A stretch of DNA of 46,686 nucleotides from SIAJ01 sp036266155 (GTDB lineage Bacteria; Planctomycetota; Planctomycetia; Gemmatales; Gemmataceae). The stretch is taken from NCBI GenBank assembly GCA_036266155.1, contig DATANR010000065.1:1-46686 (forward strand). The letters run 5' to 3'. Of this stretch, positions 39,384-46,686 are shown one piece after another (the stretch's first letter is position 1; each line of letters begins with the position of its first letter). The notes below the pieces were generated by a model, which was not told the origin of the DNA, did not search any database, and saw nothing but the letters and a program-made list of their open reading frames with translations. The translations under genes were made by a program, and so were the position numbers.

Positions 39384-41813
39384 TCAGCGATCGATTGCGG
39401 TCACCGTCCCGCGACTGCCGTCGACGCGCACGCGCTGGCCGGTGCGTAGCCGATGCTGGATGCCTGGCAGGCCGGCGACGGCGGGGAGGCCGAATTCACG
39501 TGCCACGATCGCGCCGTGCGAGAGCGTGCCGCCGGATTCCATCACCAGGCCGCGTGCATTCACGAACAGCGGCACCCACGCGGGGTCGGTCGACGGACAA
39601 ACGAGAATGTAGCCAGCTTCGACGGATTCGGTGGATGGCTCAGTGAGCACCAGCGCCGGTCCCTCGGCCGTGCCCGCCGAGAGCGGAACGCCCGCGAACT
39701 CTTCCGCGTCCGCTGGGGGAGGCAGAGGCCGCCCGATAGCGTCGAGATCGTCGCCGAAGAGGACCGCCGGAATTTCAAGACCCAGTTCCACCGCCCGTGT
39801 CTTGCGGCGGCCGGCAATTGTTTGTTTGAAGTCGTTGCCCGCGACGAGTGCCGGCAACTCATCCGGCGTGAGGTAGAAGATGCCGCCTTCGAGATCGAAG
39901 CGGCCATCCAGCTCGAGGAGCGTCTTGCGGATGTGCATGTAGCCGCGCATCAAATGATGCTTGCCCGTCTCCCGCAGGCCCAGGTAGCTTTGCAGCCGCT
40001 CCACATGCCCGGTCATCGATTTGACGACCATGCTGTTCCACTTCGCCTCACCGGCGACGGCGGTCAGTGTGTCGCTGGCTGATCGTCCGACGTGAGTTGG
40101 CGACGAGCTTGCAAGCCGGGACAAAAGCGCAGGGTTCTCGATCCACCGGGGACTCGAAAGCTCCATCTCGTTCGGCCCGCGGTGGCCGAAGCGAGCGAGG
40201 AACTCGTCGCGCGTCATTCGCTGATCCGCCAGGGCACGGATGCCGCCGGCCAAATCGGCCTCGGCGTCCGGCTTCGCTCCGCCGCTCAATTCCGTCAGGA
40301 TCGTGCGCGCTCGGTCGTTGCCGAGCGCCTTGGCGATCTGTTGTTCCAGCACTTGCCACGAGAATTGAGCAAGCAGCGTCGGCTTGAGACTCTGACGAGA
40401 GAAGTCCACGAGCGTTCGTTCGACGCATTCATAAAAGCGTCTGACGAGGTCGGATGATTCCAACCGCGACACGTCGTCGGCATTCCATTTTGCGATTTGC
40501 TCGTTGAATGCCGGAATGTGTGTGTTCCGAAACTCATCAGCAAATGCCTTGCTCGCGCCGGCTACCTTGGCCGCCATGCGGATCATGGCAATAAGGCCGA
40601 GCCACTTACGCAGCCCGCGCGGCGAATCGCGCTTTGGGTCGAGTGCCAGATGCGGTGACTGCTTGTATTTCGCCAGAGGATAGCCGGCCATCGGCTTTGC
40701 TGATTCGAGCCGCGGTTCGCGGCTCAAATTCATGAACGGCCGACCGCCAATAAGGTCGTAGGCCGAAGTTGCCGCGAGCGCCGGCTCCGGTTGAAAGCCA
40801 AAGTCACGGTACATGGCGCCGGTGCCGCCGCCGCCGGATAGCAGTTTGCTGGAGACAACCGACCATGTCATCGGCGTCGGTTCGGCGAGCACCTCGATGA
40901 GGTTGGTCCGGCTCCAGATGGTCCCGCCCGGTTCAACGAGTCCCGTTAGGCGGTTTATCGTTTCGCGGCGCACACGCTCGCGGTCATCGGCGCCAGCGGT
41001 CGTAATCGGCCGAGCCTGAAGAAGCCAGACCTTGCCGTCGGCGATGGCCCATTCGATATCGCGGGCGTCACCATAGAACGTCTCAACCTTTCGGCCGAGA
41101 TCGGCGAGCAGGGCGATCTCGTGATCGGATAGACAGAGTTCACGTTGCCGATCCGCGGCGACCGCTTCGTCGCCGTGTCGCGTCACGCGCACGTGCTTGT
41201 GGCCCGCCTGACGCTGTCGAACGACGCCCGTGTCACGTTCGACCTGGAAACGATCGGGAGTCACACGGCCGGAAACCACCACTTCGCCCAGTCCCCAGGC
41301 GGCCTCGATGCGCATGAGCGATCCGCCCGCGTCGAGCGGATCGCGCGTAAATAGCACGCCCGCGACGTCGGCGTTAATTAGCCGCTGAACGACTACGGCC
41401 ATCGCCAGACCGCTCTCGGCCACGCCTTGCTTTTCTCGATACGCCCGCGCTCGATCGGTGTGCAGCGACCGCCAACACCGCTCGATTGCGTCGCGCAACC
41501 GTCCTTCGCCGTCAACGCCGAGGATGGTCTCCTGTTGGCCCGCGAAACTGGTGACCGCACCATCCTCCGCGGTGGCTGACGACCGAACCGCGACAAGTCC
41601 GCCGCCGAGGTTGCGATAGGCGAGTTGAATGGCTTCGAAGAGGGGCGCGTCAATCTGCGTTGCCGAATGCCGCCGATATGCAGTAGATGTGACGCAGAAC
41701 CCGTCCGGAACCGGTAACCCGGCCGAAGCCGTGAGCCCGAGGCTCAGGCCCTTCCCGCCGACCAGATCGGCGTGCGATTTGTCGACCTGCGCGAACGTGA
41801 GGATGTCGGACAT
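39384..41813 (-). CDS. PEP-synthase/rifampicin-phosphotransferase-like enzyme
   Basis: This is an 809-residue PEP-utilising-type enzyme. The N-terminal ATP-grasp domain has GGKGLSLGLTASAGLPVPDGF, AVRSSATAEDGAVTSFAGQQ, GVLFTRDPLDAGG and DIEWAIADGKVWLLQARPI. A middle region follows (WSRTNLIEVLAEPTPMTWSV, then AMYRDFGFQPEP). The C-terminal swivelling domain has the phospho-histidine in GGTLSHGAIVAREFGLPAV (His766). The catalytic C-terminal barrel of PEP synthase is missing, and the order ATP-grasp, substrate domain, His domain is that of rifampicin phosphotransferase, which is similar in length. It would transfer a phosphate from ATP via His766 to an unknown acceptor. It lies 10 bases from the PQQ-propeller gene stop in the same direction. 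Confidence 0.85.
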   Translation of the reverse strand: MSDILTFAQVDKSHADLVGGKGLSLGLTASAGLPVPDGFCVTSTAYRRHSATQIDAPLFEAIQLAYRNLGGGLVAVRSSATAEDGAVTSFAGQQETILGVDGEGRLRDAIERCWRSLHTDRARAYREKQGVAESGLAMAVVVQRLINADVAGVLFTRDPLDAGGSLMRIEAAWGLGEVVVSGRVTPDRFQVERDTGVVRQRQAGHKHVRVTRHGDEAVAADRQRELCLSDHEIALLADLGRKVETFYGDARDIEWAIADGKVWLLQARPITTAGADDRERVRRETINRLTGLVEPGGTIWSRTNLIEVLAEPTPMTWSVVSSKLLSGGGGTGAMYRDFGFQPEPALAATSAYDLIGGRPFMNLSREPRLESAKPMAGYPLAKYKQSPHLALDPKRDSPRGLRKWLGLIAMIRMAAKVAGASKAFADEFRNTHIPAFNEQIAKWNADDVSRLESSDLVRRFYECVERTLVDFSRQSLKPTLLAQFSWQVLEQQIAKALGNDRARTILTELSGGAKPDAEADLAGGIRALADQRMTRDEFLARFGHRGPNEMELSSPRWIENPALLSRLASSSPTHVGRSASDTLTAVAGEAKWNSMVVKSMTGHVERLQSYLGLRETGKHHLMRGYMHIRKTLLELDGRFDLEGGIFYLTPDELPALVAGNDFKQTIAGRRKTRAVELGLEIPAVLFGDDLDAIGRPLPPPADAEEFAGVPLSAGTAEGPALVLTEPSTESVEAGYILVCPSTDPAWVPLFVNARGLVMESGGTLSHGAIVAREFGLPAVAGLPGIQHRLRTGQRVRVDGSRGTVTAIDR

Positions 41814-41823
41814 CGTGATGCCG

Positions 41824-44220
41824 CTACTCCGACGTGCTGCGGAAACAATAGAGCCGAGCCGTCGGCGTCGCGGACTTGGCCGGCCCGAAGCCGAGGCCGA
41901 CGTAGATGCGCTGAGCCGGCTTACCCTCGCCCGGCTCGCGTACCACGACTGGCGTCGATACGGAGTTCACGTACGGAACGCCGATCAGATCGCGGAAGCC
42001 GATCGCCCAAAACAAAGAGCCGTCGGTCGGCGCCAGTGCTTCCAACTGTCCGCCGCTGCCGAGCGCGTAGACCGCCTCGCCCGTGCGTGTCTGCACGTTT
42101 TGATTCACGACGAGACCGGCAAGGATCGGTCCTTGTAGCGACTTGCTCCAGACGATTTCGCCGGTGCCGCGGTCGAGTGCATAGCAATTGCCATCGCGAC
42201 ATCCCGCGTATACCTGATAGCGATCGAACGCTGGGCGGCTAACGAGGCTATTCGGCACGGCTCGTTCCCAGAGTCGCTTGCCGGTGGCGGCGTCGCGGCA
42301 CAGGAGCAAGCCCGCCACGGGAGTACGGTCCTCGGACAGTGTTCCGTTGCCGGTGGCGAACAGGACCTGTTGGCCCGCGACGGTTGGCGAACCCCATGCG
42401 GAGTAGTCAACCTTTTCGCTCCACACTTCTTGTCCAGTTTTCAGGTCGACGCAGAAGATCGACGTCGTTTTCGACTTTTGACTCATCCCGCTGCCGGCAA
42501 ATACGCGGCCATCGGCGATCTGGGGATTGGAATCGATGTGCAAGCCGCCGCCAACGGGATACTGCCAGAGTTTCTGGCCGGTCGCTGCATCAAGACAATA
42601 CATGCCGTCGTCGCCGGCACCCACAACGACTCTGCCCCCGGCTACCGCCGGTGAGGACTCGGTGTGGCTGGTCGTTGGAAACTCCCAGATCTTCTTGCCG
42701 GTTGTCGCATCGACGCAAAAGAGTTTACTGTCGTGATCCGTGTGGTACCCCTCGCCGATGAAGAGCTTGCCTTCCGCGACAACGGGCGACGAAAACGTTG
42801 GCTTCAAGTTTTCACTGTCGTCGAAGGCCCAGACCTCCGCCCCCGTTTGCACGTCAAGCGCATAGACCCGGCCGTATTGGCTGAAACCCTGGCGATGATG
42901 CACGGCGACGAACACGCGATCGGCGGTGACGAAGGGCGTTGACAGGATCTCGCCCTTGTCACGCGGCTCGAAGACCCAGATCGGCTGGTCACTGAGGCGC
43001 ATGCCGCCCGAGCCGCCTTGCACGATCGCCGGCCCACGTGGGCCGCCCATGAGTGCCACGCCGGCAACCGCGCACGCAAATGTGCCCGCCCAGAGGCCAA
43101 CCGTTTCCACCGAAACGGCGACGGGCCGCGCCGAAGCGCGCGTTCGCAACCAGTGCGTCAGCACGTAATACAGACATGCGACGGTCGGCACGGTTAACAG
43201 AAGCAGTTCGAGCCAGGGGGAATCATTCAACGGCTCGTTCGCGAGAATCGCATAGCCCAATCCACCGGCGAGCAACACGAGCACAACGCCCAACCCAATG
43301 CGGTCGAGGTAACGCGGCTGGAACTCGTCGACCTTGCCGTCGTGGATGGCCCGGCGGTAGCGACGAACGGCCCAGAGGGCACCCAGGCCGGCAATGACGG
43401 CGCCGGTCAACCAGACGGAACTGATCGACCGCAGCCCGGTCCAGGCAATCCAGTTGGGGAAGTACAGCGCCACAGCGGCCAGGATGCTGATAAAGCTGGC
43501 AATCGACAGGGCGACGACCCAGCGACGCATCATCAATGCCGCACCACCAAACACGGCCGGAAACAAAGCCGCGAGCGCGGCGATCAGTCCCAGGAATGGC
43601 AGTTGAATGACGCCGAGCGGCAACAGCGGTTCCTTCCCTGGCGGCTTGTCCTTCTTCAACGGCGGCCCATATCCCGGCTCTTCCTTTTCGTTGTACGCCG
43701 GGAGTTTTTCGCCCTTGATCCCGCCTTGGACGGCCTTGAGCAACTCTTCGGTCGTCCCCTTGAACGTCCGGCGAAAATAGGGCTCGCAATGGGTGAAGCG
43801 CCAGCGCGTGACTTCCTTGCCATCCTGTGTCTCGACCGTCCCGGTCATGCCGATCCAGGTGCCATTGCTGTAGGCGAATGCGTTGTAGGTCTTGCCCCGG
43901 CGGGCCGCGAACACGATCAACGGCACATCCTTGTCGAGCCGCTCCAGCAGCAATGCGGTCTGCTTTTCCTTCATGGACTCGGCATCGCCAGTCAGATTCA
44001 CCGGCACGCGGTCGAAGGCGAATTCGCCGCGGAGCTTGTCATTCGGCGTAAATACGAAGCCCGGCTTATCCGGAAGGAATTCCGTGACCGTGGCCGTGAA
44101 GATGAGCGGTTGATCCTTGACGACTTGTTCGAGCGTAACCGGCGTCGTGATCTTGGCATGTATCGAAGGTGCAATCGATAGCGAAAGGGTGAGTAGTAGG
44201 ACTTGGCGCGCGCAGGACAT
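41824..44220 (-). CDS. Membrane-anchored PQQ-type beta-propeller protein
   Basis: This is a 798-residue protein in three parts. A signal peptide (VLLLTLSLSIAPSIHA) precedes an exported domain of about 180 residues (VVKDQPLIFTATVTEF, LIVFAARRGKTYNAFAYSNG). About six membrane helices follow, including LPFLGLIAALAALFPAVFGGA, IASFISILAAVALYF and IGLGVVLVLLAGGLGYAIL. The C-terminal 400 residues are a propeller of PQQ-like repeats (YALDVQTGAEVWAFDDSE, FCVDATTGKKIWEFPTTS, YCLDAATGQKLWQYPVGGG, YALDRGTGEIVWSKSLQGP). The repeats resemble BamB and PQQ dehydrogenases, but no quinone-binding or Ca site was recognised, so a scaffolding role is likelier than an enzyme. The start is ATG 44220. Confidence 0.85.
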   Translation of the reverse strand: MSCARQVLLLTLSLSIAPSIHAKITTPVTLEQVVKDQPLIFTATVTEFLPDKPGFVFTPNDKLRGEFAFDRVPVNLTGDAESMKEKQTALLLERLDKDVPLIVFAARRGKTYNAFAYSNGTWIGMTGTVETQDGKEVTRWRFTHCEPYFRRTFKGTTEELLKAVQGGIKGEKLPAYNEKEEPGYGPPLKKDKPPGKEPLLPLGVIQLPFLGLIAALAALFPAVFGGAALMMRRWVVALSIASFISILAAVALYFPNWIAWTGLRSISSVWLTGAVIAGLGALWAVRRYRRAIHDGKVDEFQPRYLDRIGLGVVLVLLAGGLGYAILANEPLNDSPWLELLLLTVPTVACLYYVLTHWLRTRASARPVAVSVETVGLWAGTFACAVAGVALMGGPRGPAIVQGGSGGMRLSDQPIWVFEPRDKGEILSTPFVTADRVFVAVHHRQGFSQYGRVYALDVQTGAEVWAFDDSENLKPTFSSPVVAEGKLFIGEGYHTDHDSKLFCVDATTGKKIWEFPTTSHTESSPAVAGGRVVVGAGDDGMYCLDAATGQKLWQYPVGGGLHIDSNPQIADGRVFAGSGMSQKSKTTSIFCVDLKTGQEVWSEKVDYSAWGSPTVAGQQVLFATGNGTLSEDRTPVAGLLLCRDAATGKRLWERAVPNSLVSRPAFDRYQVYAGCRDGNCYALDRGTGEIVWSKSLQGPILAGLVVNQNVQTRTGEAVYALGSGGQLEALAPTDGSLFWAIGFRDLIGVPYVNSVSTPVVVREPGEGKPAQRIYVGLGFGPAKSATPTARLYCFRSTSE

Positions 44221-44297
44221 ACCGGACACCGGTGGGGCGGGCTGGAACCATGATAGGCTACCCAGCCGACAGGACAACCCACCGATACAACGGCCCG

Positions 44298-45491
44298 ATG
44301 CCTGAGACTGCAGACCTGACTGTCCGCCGGCTCATGACCCCGGACCCGGCCCGTGTTGCGCCTGGCGAGCCGGTACAGTCCGCGCTTGATTTGATGAACA
44401 GTCGCCGGATCGGGGCCGTCCTGATTGTTGAACCGGTCGACAAGCTGGTCGGCATCTTCACGGAGCGCGACTTCTTGCGGCAGGCGTTTCAGGCGGGAAT
44501 TGACTGGCACGCGTCGCCGATTCGCGACTGGATGTCGCCGCTGCCGTACACGATCCATCCGGACGCCGGCTGGGAAGAAGCGGTCGCCAGTCTCGAACGC
44601 CTCCGTGTTCGTCATTTGCCAGTGGTGGAGGACGCCAAGGTCGTGGGCATCATCACGACGCGGCAGCTCATGGCGCATCGGGCGGACCATTTGAATCAGC
44701 TCGTCGGCGAACGGATGCGGCAATTGAAACGGCTCAACGACGACCTGATGTCGCGCGACGCCGAACTCACGCACTACATGAAGGCGGCCGCCCGATTGCA
44801 GAAGCGCCTGGTGTTGCCGCAAAGCCCACCGGACTGGCCGGAGGTCGCGTGGGGCGCGCACTTTGCTCCGCTCGATCCGCTGGGCGGCGATCTGTATGGC
44901 TTCGCCCGGCCCGACGACGATCACCTGGGCGTGTTTATTGCCGACGCCAGTGGTCACGGCATCCCGGCCGCGATGGTCGCGATCATGACGCGGCTGGCAT
45001 TCGTGGAAGCGTCGCGCGGCACGTCGAGCCCCGGCGAGGTGCTGGCTGCCATGAACCAGCGCTTGCTCGACCTCGCGGACGAGCGTTTCGTCACCGCCTT
45101 TTACGGCGTGCTCGATCGCAAGTCGCGGCGGTTCACTTACGCGAACGCGGGACACCCGTTTCCAATCTGGTACTCGGCCAAAACGAAGTCCGCGGCCGAG
45201 CTGCCGGCGCGCGGCTTCTTGCTCGGCGTGATGCCGGAAGAAGTGTACGTGGAGCGCTCGGTCGACCTGGAACCGGGCGACCGACTCTGCCTGTTCACCG
45301 ACGGTGTCGCCGATTGCCGCGACGAACGCGGCGAGACCTTCGGTCACGACCGCGTGCGCGAATTGTTGCCTTCGCTTGCCCGGCTGCCGGCATCGCAAAT
45401 CACCGATCGTTACGTGGCGGAACTGAACAACTTCCGTGGCGCCGCGAAAGCGCTCGACGACATGACGCTCGTGGTCGCAGAAATGCGGTAG
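44298..45491 (+). CDS. CBS-domain SpoIIE-type protein phosphatase
   Basis: This is a 397-residue signalling protein. Two CBS motifs cover residues 5-135 (VRRLMTPDPARVAPGEPVQSAL and IRDWMSPLPYTIHPDAGWEEAV) and should sense an adenine nucleotide. A helical linker (LNQLVGERMRQLKRLNDDL) leads to the PP2C/SpoIIE phosphatase: PLGGDLYGF, FIADASGHGIPAAM (DxxGHG metal site), ANAGHPFPIWY, LCLFTDGVADCRD and ALDDMTLVVAEM. It would dephosphorylate a serine on an anti-sigma-factor antagonist or another protein. It is divergent from the propeller gene by 77 bases and followed by an inverted repeat. No STAS partner is in the window. Confidence 0.93.
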   Translation: MPETADLTVRRLMTPDPARVAPGEPVQSALDLMNSRRIGAVLIVEPVDKLVGIFTERDFLRQAFQAGIDWHASPIRDWMSPLPYTIHPDAGWEEAVASLERLRVRHLPVVEDAKVVGIITTRQLMAHRADHLNQLVGERMRQLKRLNDDLMSRDAELTHYMKAAARLQKRLVLPQSPPDWPEVAWGAHFAPLDPLGGDLYGFARPDDDHLGVFIADASGHGIPAAMVAIMTRLAFVEASRGTSSPGEVLAAMNQRLLDLADERFVTAFYGVLDRKSRRFTYANAGHPFPIWYSAKTKSAAELPARGFLLGVMPEEVYVERSVDLEPGDRLCLFTDGVADCRDERGETFGHDRVRELLPSLARLPASQITDRYVAELNNFRGAAKALDDMTLVVAEMR

Positions 45492-45515
45492 TACAGAATC
45501 GAACCAAGGGACTGA

Positions 45516-45567
45516 GTTGGAGTCCCGCCTTTAGGCGGCCAAGACCGACTGAAGCCGGGACTCCAAC
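45516..45567. repeat. Inverted repeat between convergent genes
   Basis: GTTGGAGTCCCG (45516 onward) pairs with CGGGACTCCAAC (ending 45567), with inner GCCTTTAGGCGG and CTGAAGCC partly matching. It lies 24 bases after the phosphatase stop and 3 bases before the stop of the minus-strand gene, so it can act as a two-way terminator. Confidence 0.82.
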
Positions 45568-45570
45568 TTT

Positions 45571-46359
45571 TTAGGCCGCGCGGGCCGCGAGGATTTTCGG
45601 TTCCTTGACCAGTTGCAGCCGCGGCGACTCACGCGTCGTCGCTTGCACGAAGCACTCGAACATTTGCATGTCGAGCGCCGAAGCCGTGTCGGCCTCCGGA
45701 TGCCATTGCACACCGAGGCAGAACCAGTCCTGGTCCTCGGCCTCAATCGCTTCGATCACGCCGTCGGGCGACTTGGCGCCGATCCGCATGCCCTTGCCGA
45801 GCGTGTTCACGGCCTGATGGTGCCGGCTGTTCACGCGCAATTCACCTCCACCATAAATCTCGTCGATCCGCGTGTTCGGCTCGAGCAGGATGATGTGGCG
45901 GTGCGGCGCGCCCGTCGGGTCGAAGTGCGGCAGGGCCTTCGGCACATCGATCGGCAGGTGCAGGAACATCGTGCCGCCGGTCTGGACGTTGAGTTGCTGC
46001 ATGCCGACGCCGATCGCCAGGATCGGCATTTGCCGTTCAACCACGCGGCGAACGAGGATGCGGTCGTTCGTGTCGCGGCGATCGGCCATCGGCTGGATGC
46101 TATTCGACATCGCCTGCCCGTTCCGCCGCGGATCCATGTCGAGGCCGCCGGTCAGGACGATGCCGTCGAGTTTGTCGAGCAACGCGTCGATCTCCGGCTC
46201 TTTACCCAGCGGCGGCAACAGGATGGGCAGACCGCCAGCGGCGAGCACGGCATCGAAGTAGCCGGCGTTCACACGGGCGTGGGCCGAGTAGGTCTTGGTC
46301 GCGTTAAAGAAGTCGGTGTTGATGCCGATGAGCGGGCGCGGGCTGTCCTTGGCGGCCAT
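45571..46359 (-). CDS. Peptidase C26 (gamma-glutamyl-GABA hydrolase) family protein, nucleophile missing
   Basis: This is a 262-residue class I glutamine-amidotransferase-like protein of the PuuD type. It has LIGINTDFF, LPILLPPLG, IVLTGGLDMDP, VNSRHHQAV and the catalytic triad end GVQWHPEAD (His220, Glu222). At the nucleophile elbow the usual GICRGMQ reads AIGVGMQ, so Gly117 replaces the catalytic cysteine; the codon is GGC. The protein therefore cannot hydrolyse glutamyl bonds by the normal mechanism and may be a binding protein or act by other chemistry. The start is ATG 46359 with AAGGAGGG upstream. It is a single gene on the minus strand. Confidence 0.88.
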   Translation of the reverse strand: MAAKDSPRPLIGINTDFFNATKTYSAHARVNAGYFDAVLAAGGLPILLPPLGKEPEIDALLDKLDGIVLTGGLDMDPRRNGQAMSNSIQPMADRRDTNDRILVRRVVERQMPILAIGVGMQQLNVQTGGTMFLHLPIDVPKALPHFDPTGAPHRHIILLEPNTRIDEIYGGGELRVNSRHHQAVNTLGKGMRIGAKSPDGVIEAIEAEDQDWFCLGVQWHPEADTASALDMQMFECFVQATTRESPRLQLVKEPKILAARAA

Positions 46360-46557
46360 GACGGGAGACCCTCCTTGGTCAATCGAGGCGGCGGGGGACG
46401 CCGCGGGTGTGCCGGAACAACCGTGTTCCGGGGCTTCCCGTCGTCCGGGGGGATTGACGGGAGGTGGGAGTTTAGCCAAGTTACAGCTGCATTGGCAAGA
46501 GCAAGATTTTTGCGGTTGAAAAAGGTAAGATGGGCGGAGGAATTGCGAGATCGACTA

Positions 46558-46686
46558 ATGCCGCTGCAAGATCATTTTCATCCGCCGCTGCTTAAGGCGT
46601 TGCCGTGGACTGCGTTCCACAGCAGGTGGGCGACGGAGATTGCGGACGAACTCAACCGTTCATTGTTGCCGCCGCGCTATCGAGCC
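46558..46686 (+). CDS. N-terminal part of a hypothetical planctomycete protein
   Basis: The frame starts at ATG 46558 and runs off the right edge after 43 codons. It opens MPLQDHFHPPLLKALPWTAF and continues with ATEIADELNRSLLPPRYRA. From memory, many planctomycete hypothetical proteins begin MPLxDHFxPPL and share the FHSxWAxxIADxLNxxLLPPxY pattern; the family has no known function and may be distantly related to DUF4058. Too little is visible to say more. The upstream 198 bases carry no other gene. Confidence 0.65.
   Translation, partial: MPLQDHFHPPLLKALPWTAFHSRWATEIADELNRSLLPPRYRA

Noticed and set aside
43998..45398. Minus-strand open frame of 466 codons
   Set aside because: It covers the CBS-SpoIIE gene antisense and part of the propeller gene out of frame. 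It is Arg/His-rich with no recognisable domain.

Overview
The window looks like chromosome of a high-GC planctomycete, most likely a Gemmata-type member of the Gemmataceae. The reasons are the mix of families: a zinc-ribbon/Ser-Thr kinase/TPR receptor beside an ECF-type sigma factor, DUF4058, TIGR03067, TIGR04222 and DUF6487 proteins, a surface protein with RTX-like repeats, a diverged gyrase B and a CBS-SpoIIE phosphatase. Many large inverted repeats sit just after stop codons. No tRNA, rRNA, CRISPR array or replication origin was recognised.

Layout. 1-5130: end of a surface protein, a receptor kinase, an outer-membrane-type barrel and an ECF-like sigma factor. 5168-12990: gyrB, a DUF4058 gene, then a minus-strand pair made of an unusual SF1 helicase with a long coiled coil and an unknown protein, then a small TPR protein. 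12673-18119: a run of minus-strand transport genes, with a DevC/MacB-like permease, ATPase and HlyD adaptor followed by an ABC-2 ATPase and permease. 18352-21533: asparagine synthetase and PRPP synthetase.

21800-27010 is an accessory island. Its G+C is visibly lower in the stretches sampled. It is bracketed by related repeats, including a 16-base inverted match and short TYTGGCAYCSAT-like units. It holds a tightly overlapping three-gene operon (ribbon-helix-helix-like protein, RNase H/RuvC-like protein, Ser/Thr kinase), a convergent small zinc-ribbon gene behind a near-consensus promoter, a frameshifted SWIM-finger transposase, and an SDH/ClpP-fold protease with an 80-residue partner. This is the best candidate in the window for an undescribed system.

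27064-46686 returns to chromosomal content: a TIGR04222 membrane protein, pheS without pheT, a class V aminotransferase, an RbfA-like protein, an NtrC-type regulator, an MFS carrier, a dihaem cytochrome c, a UvrC-like short nuclease, a PpiC-type isomerase, DUF6487 and TIGR03067 proteins, a PEP-synthase/rifampicin-phosphotransferase-like enzyme, a membrane-anchored PQQ propeller, a CBS-SpoIIE phosphatase, a class I glutamine-amidotransferase homologue lacking its nucleophile, and the start of one more gene.

All functions are inferred by reading motifs; no database search was run.
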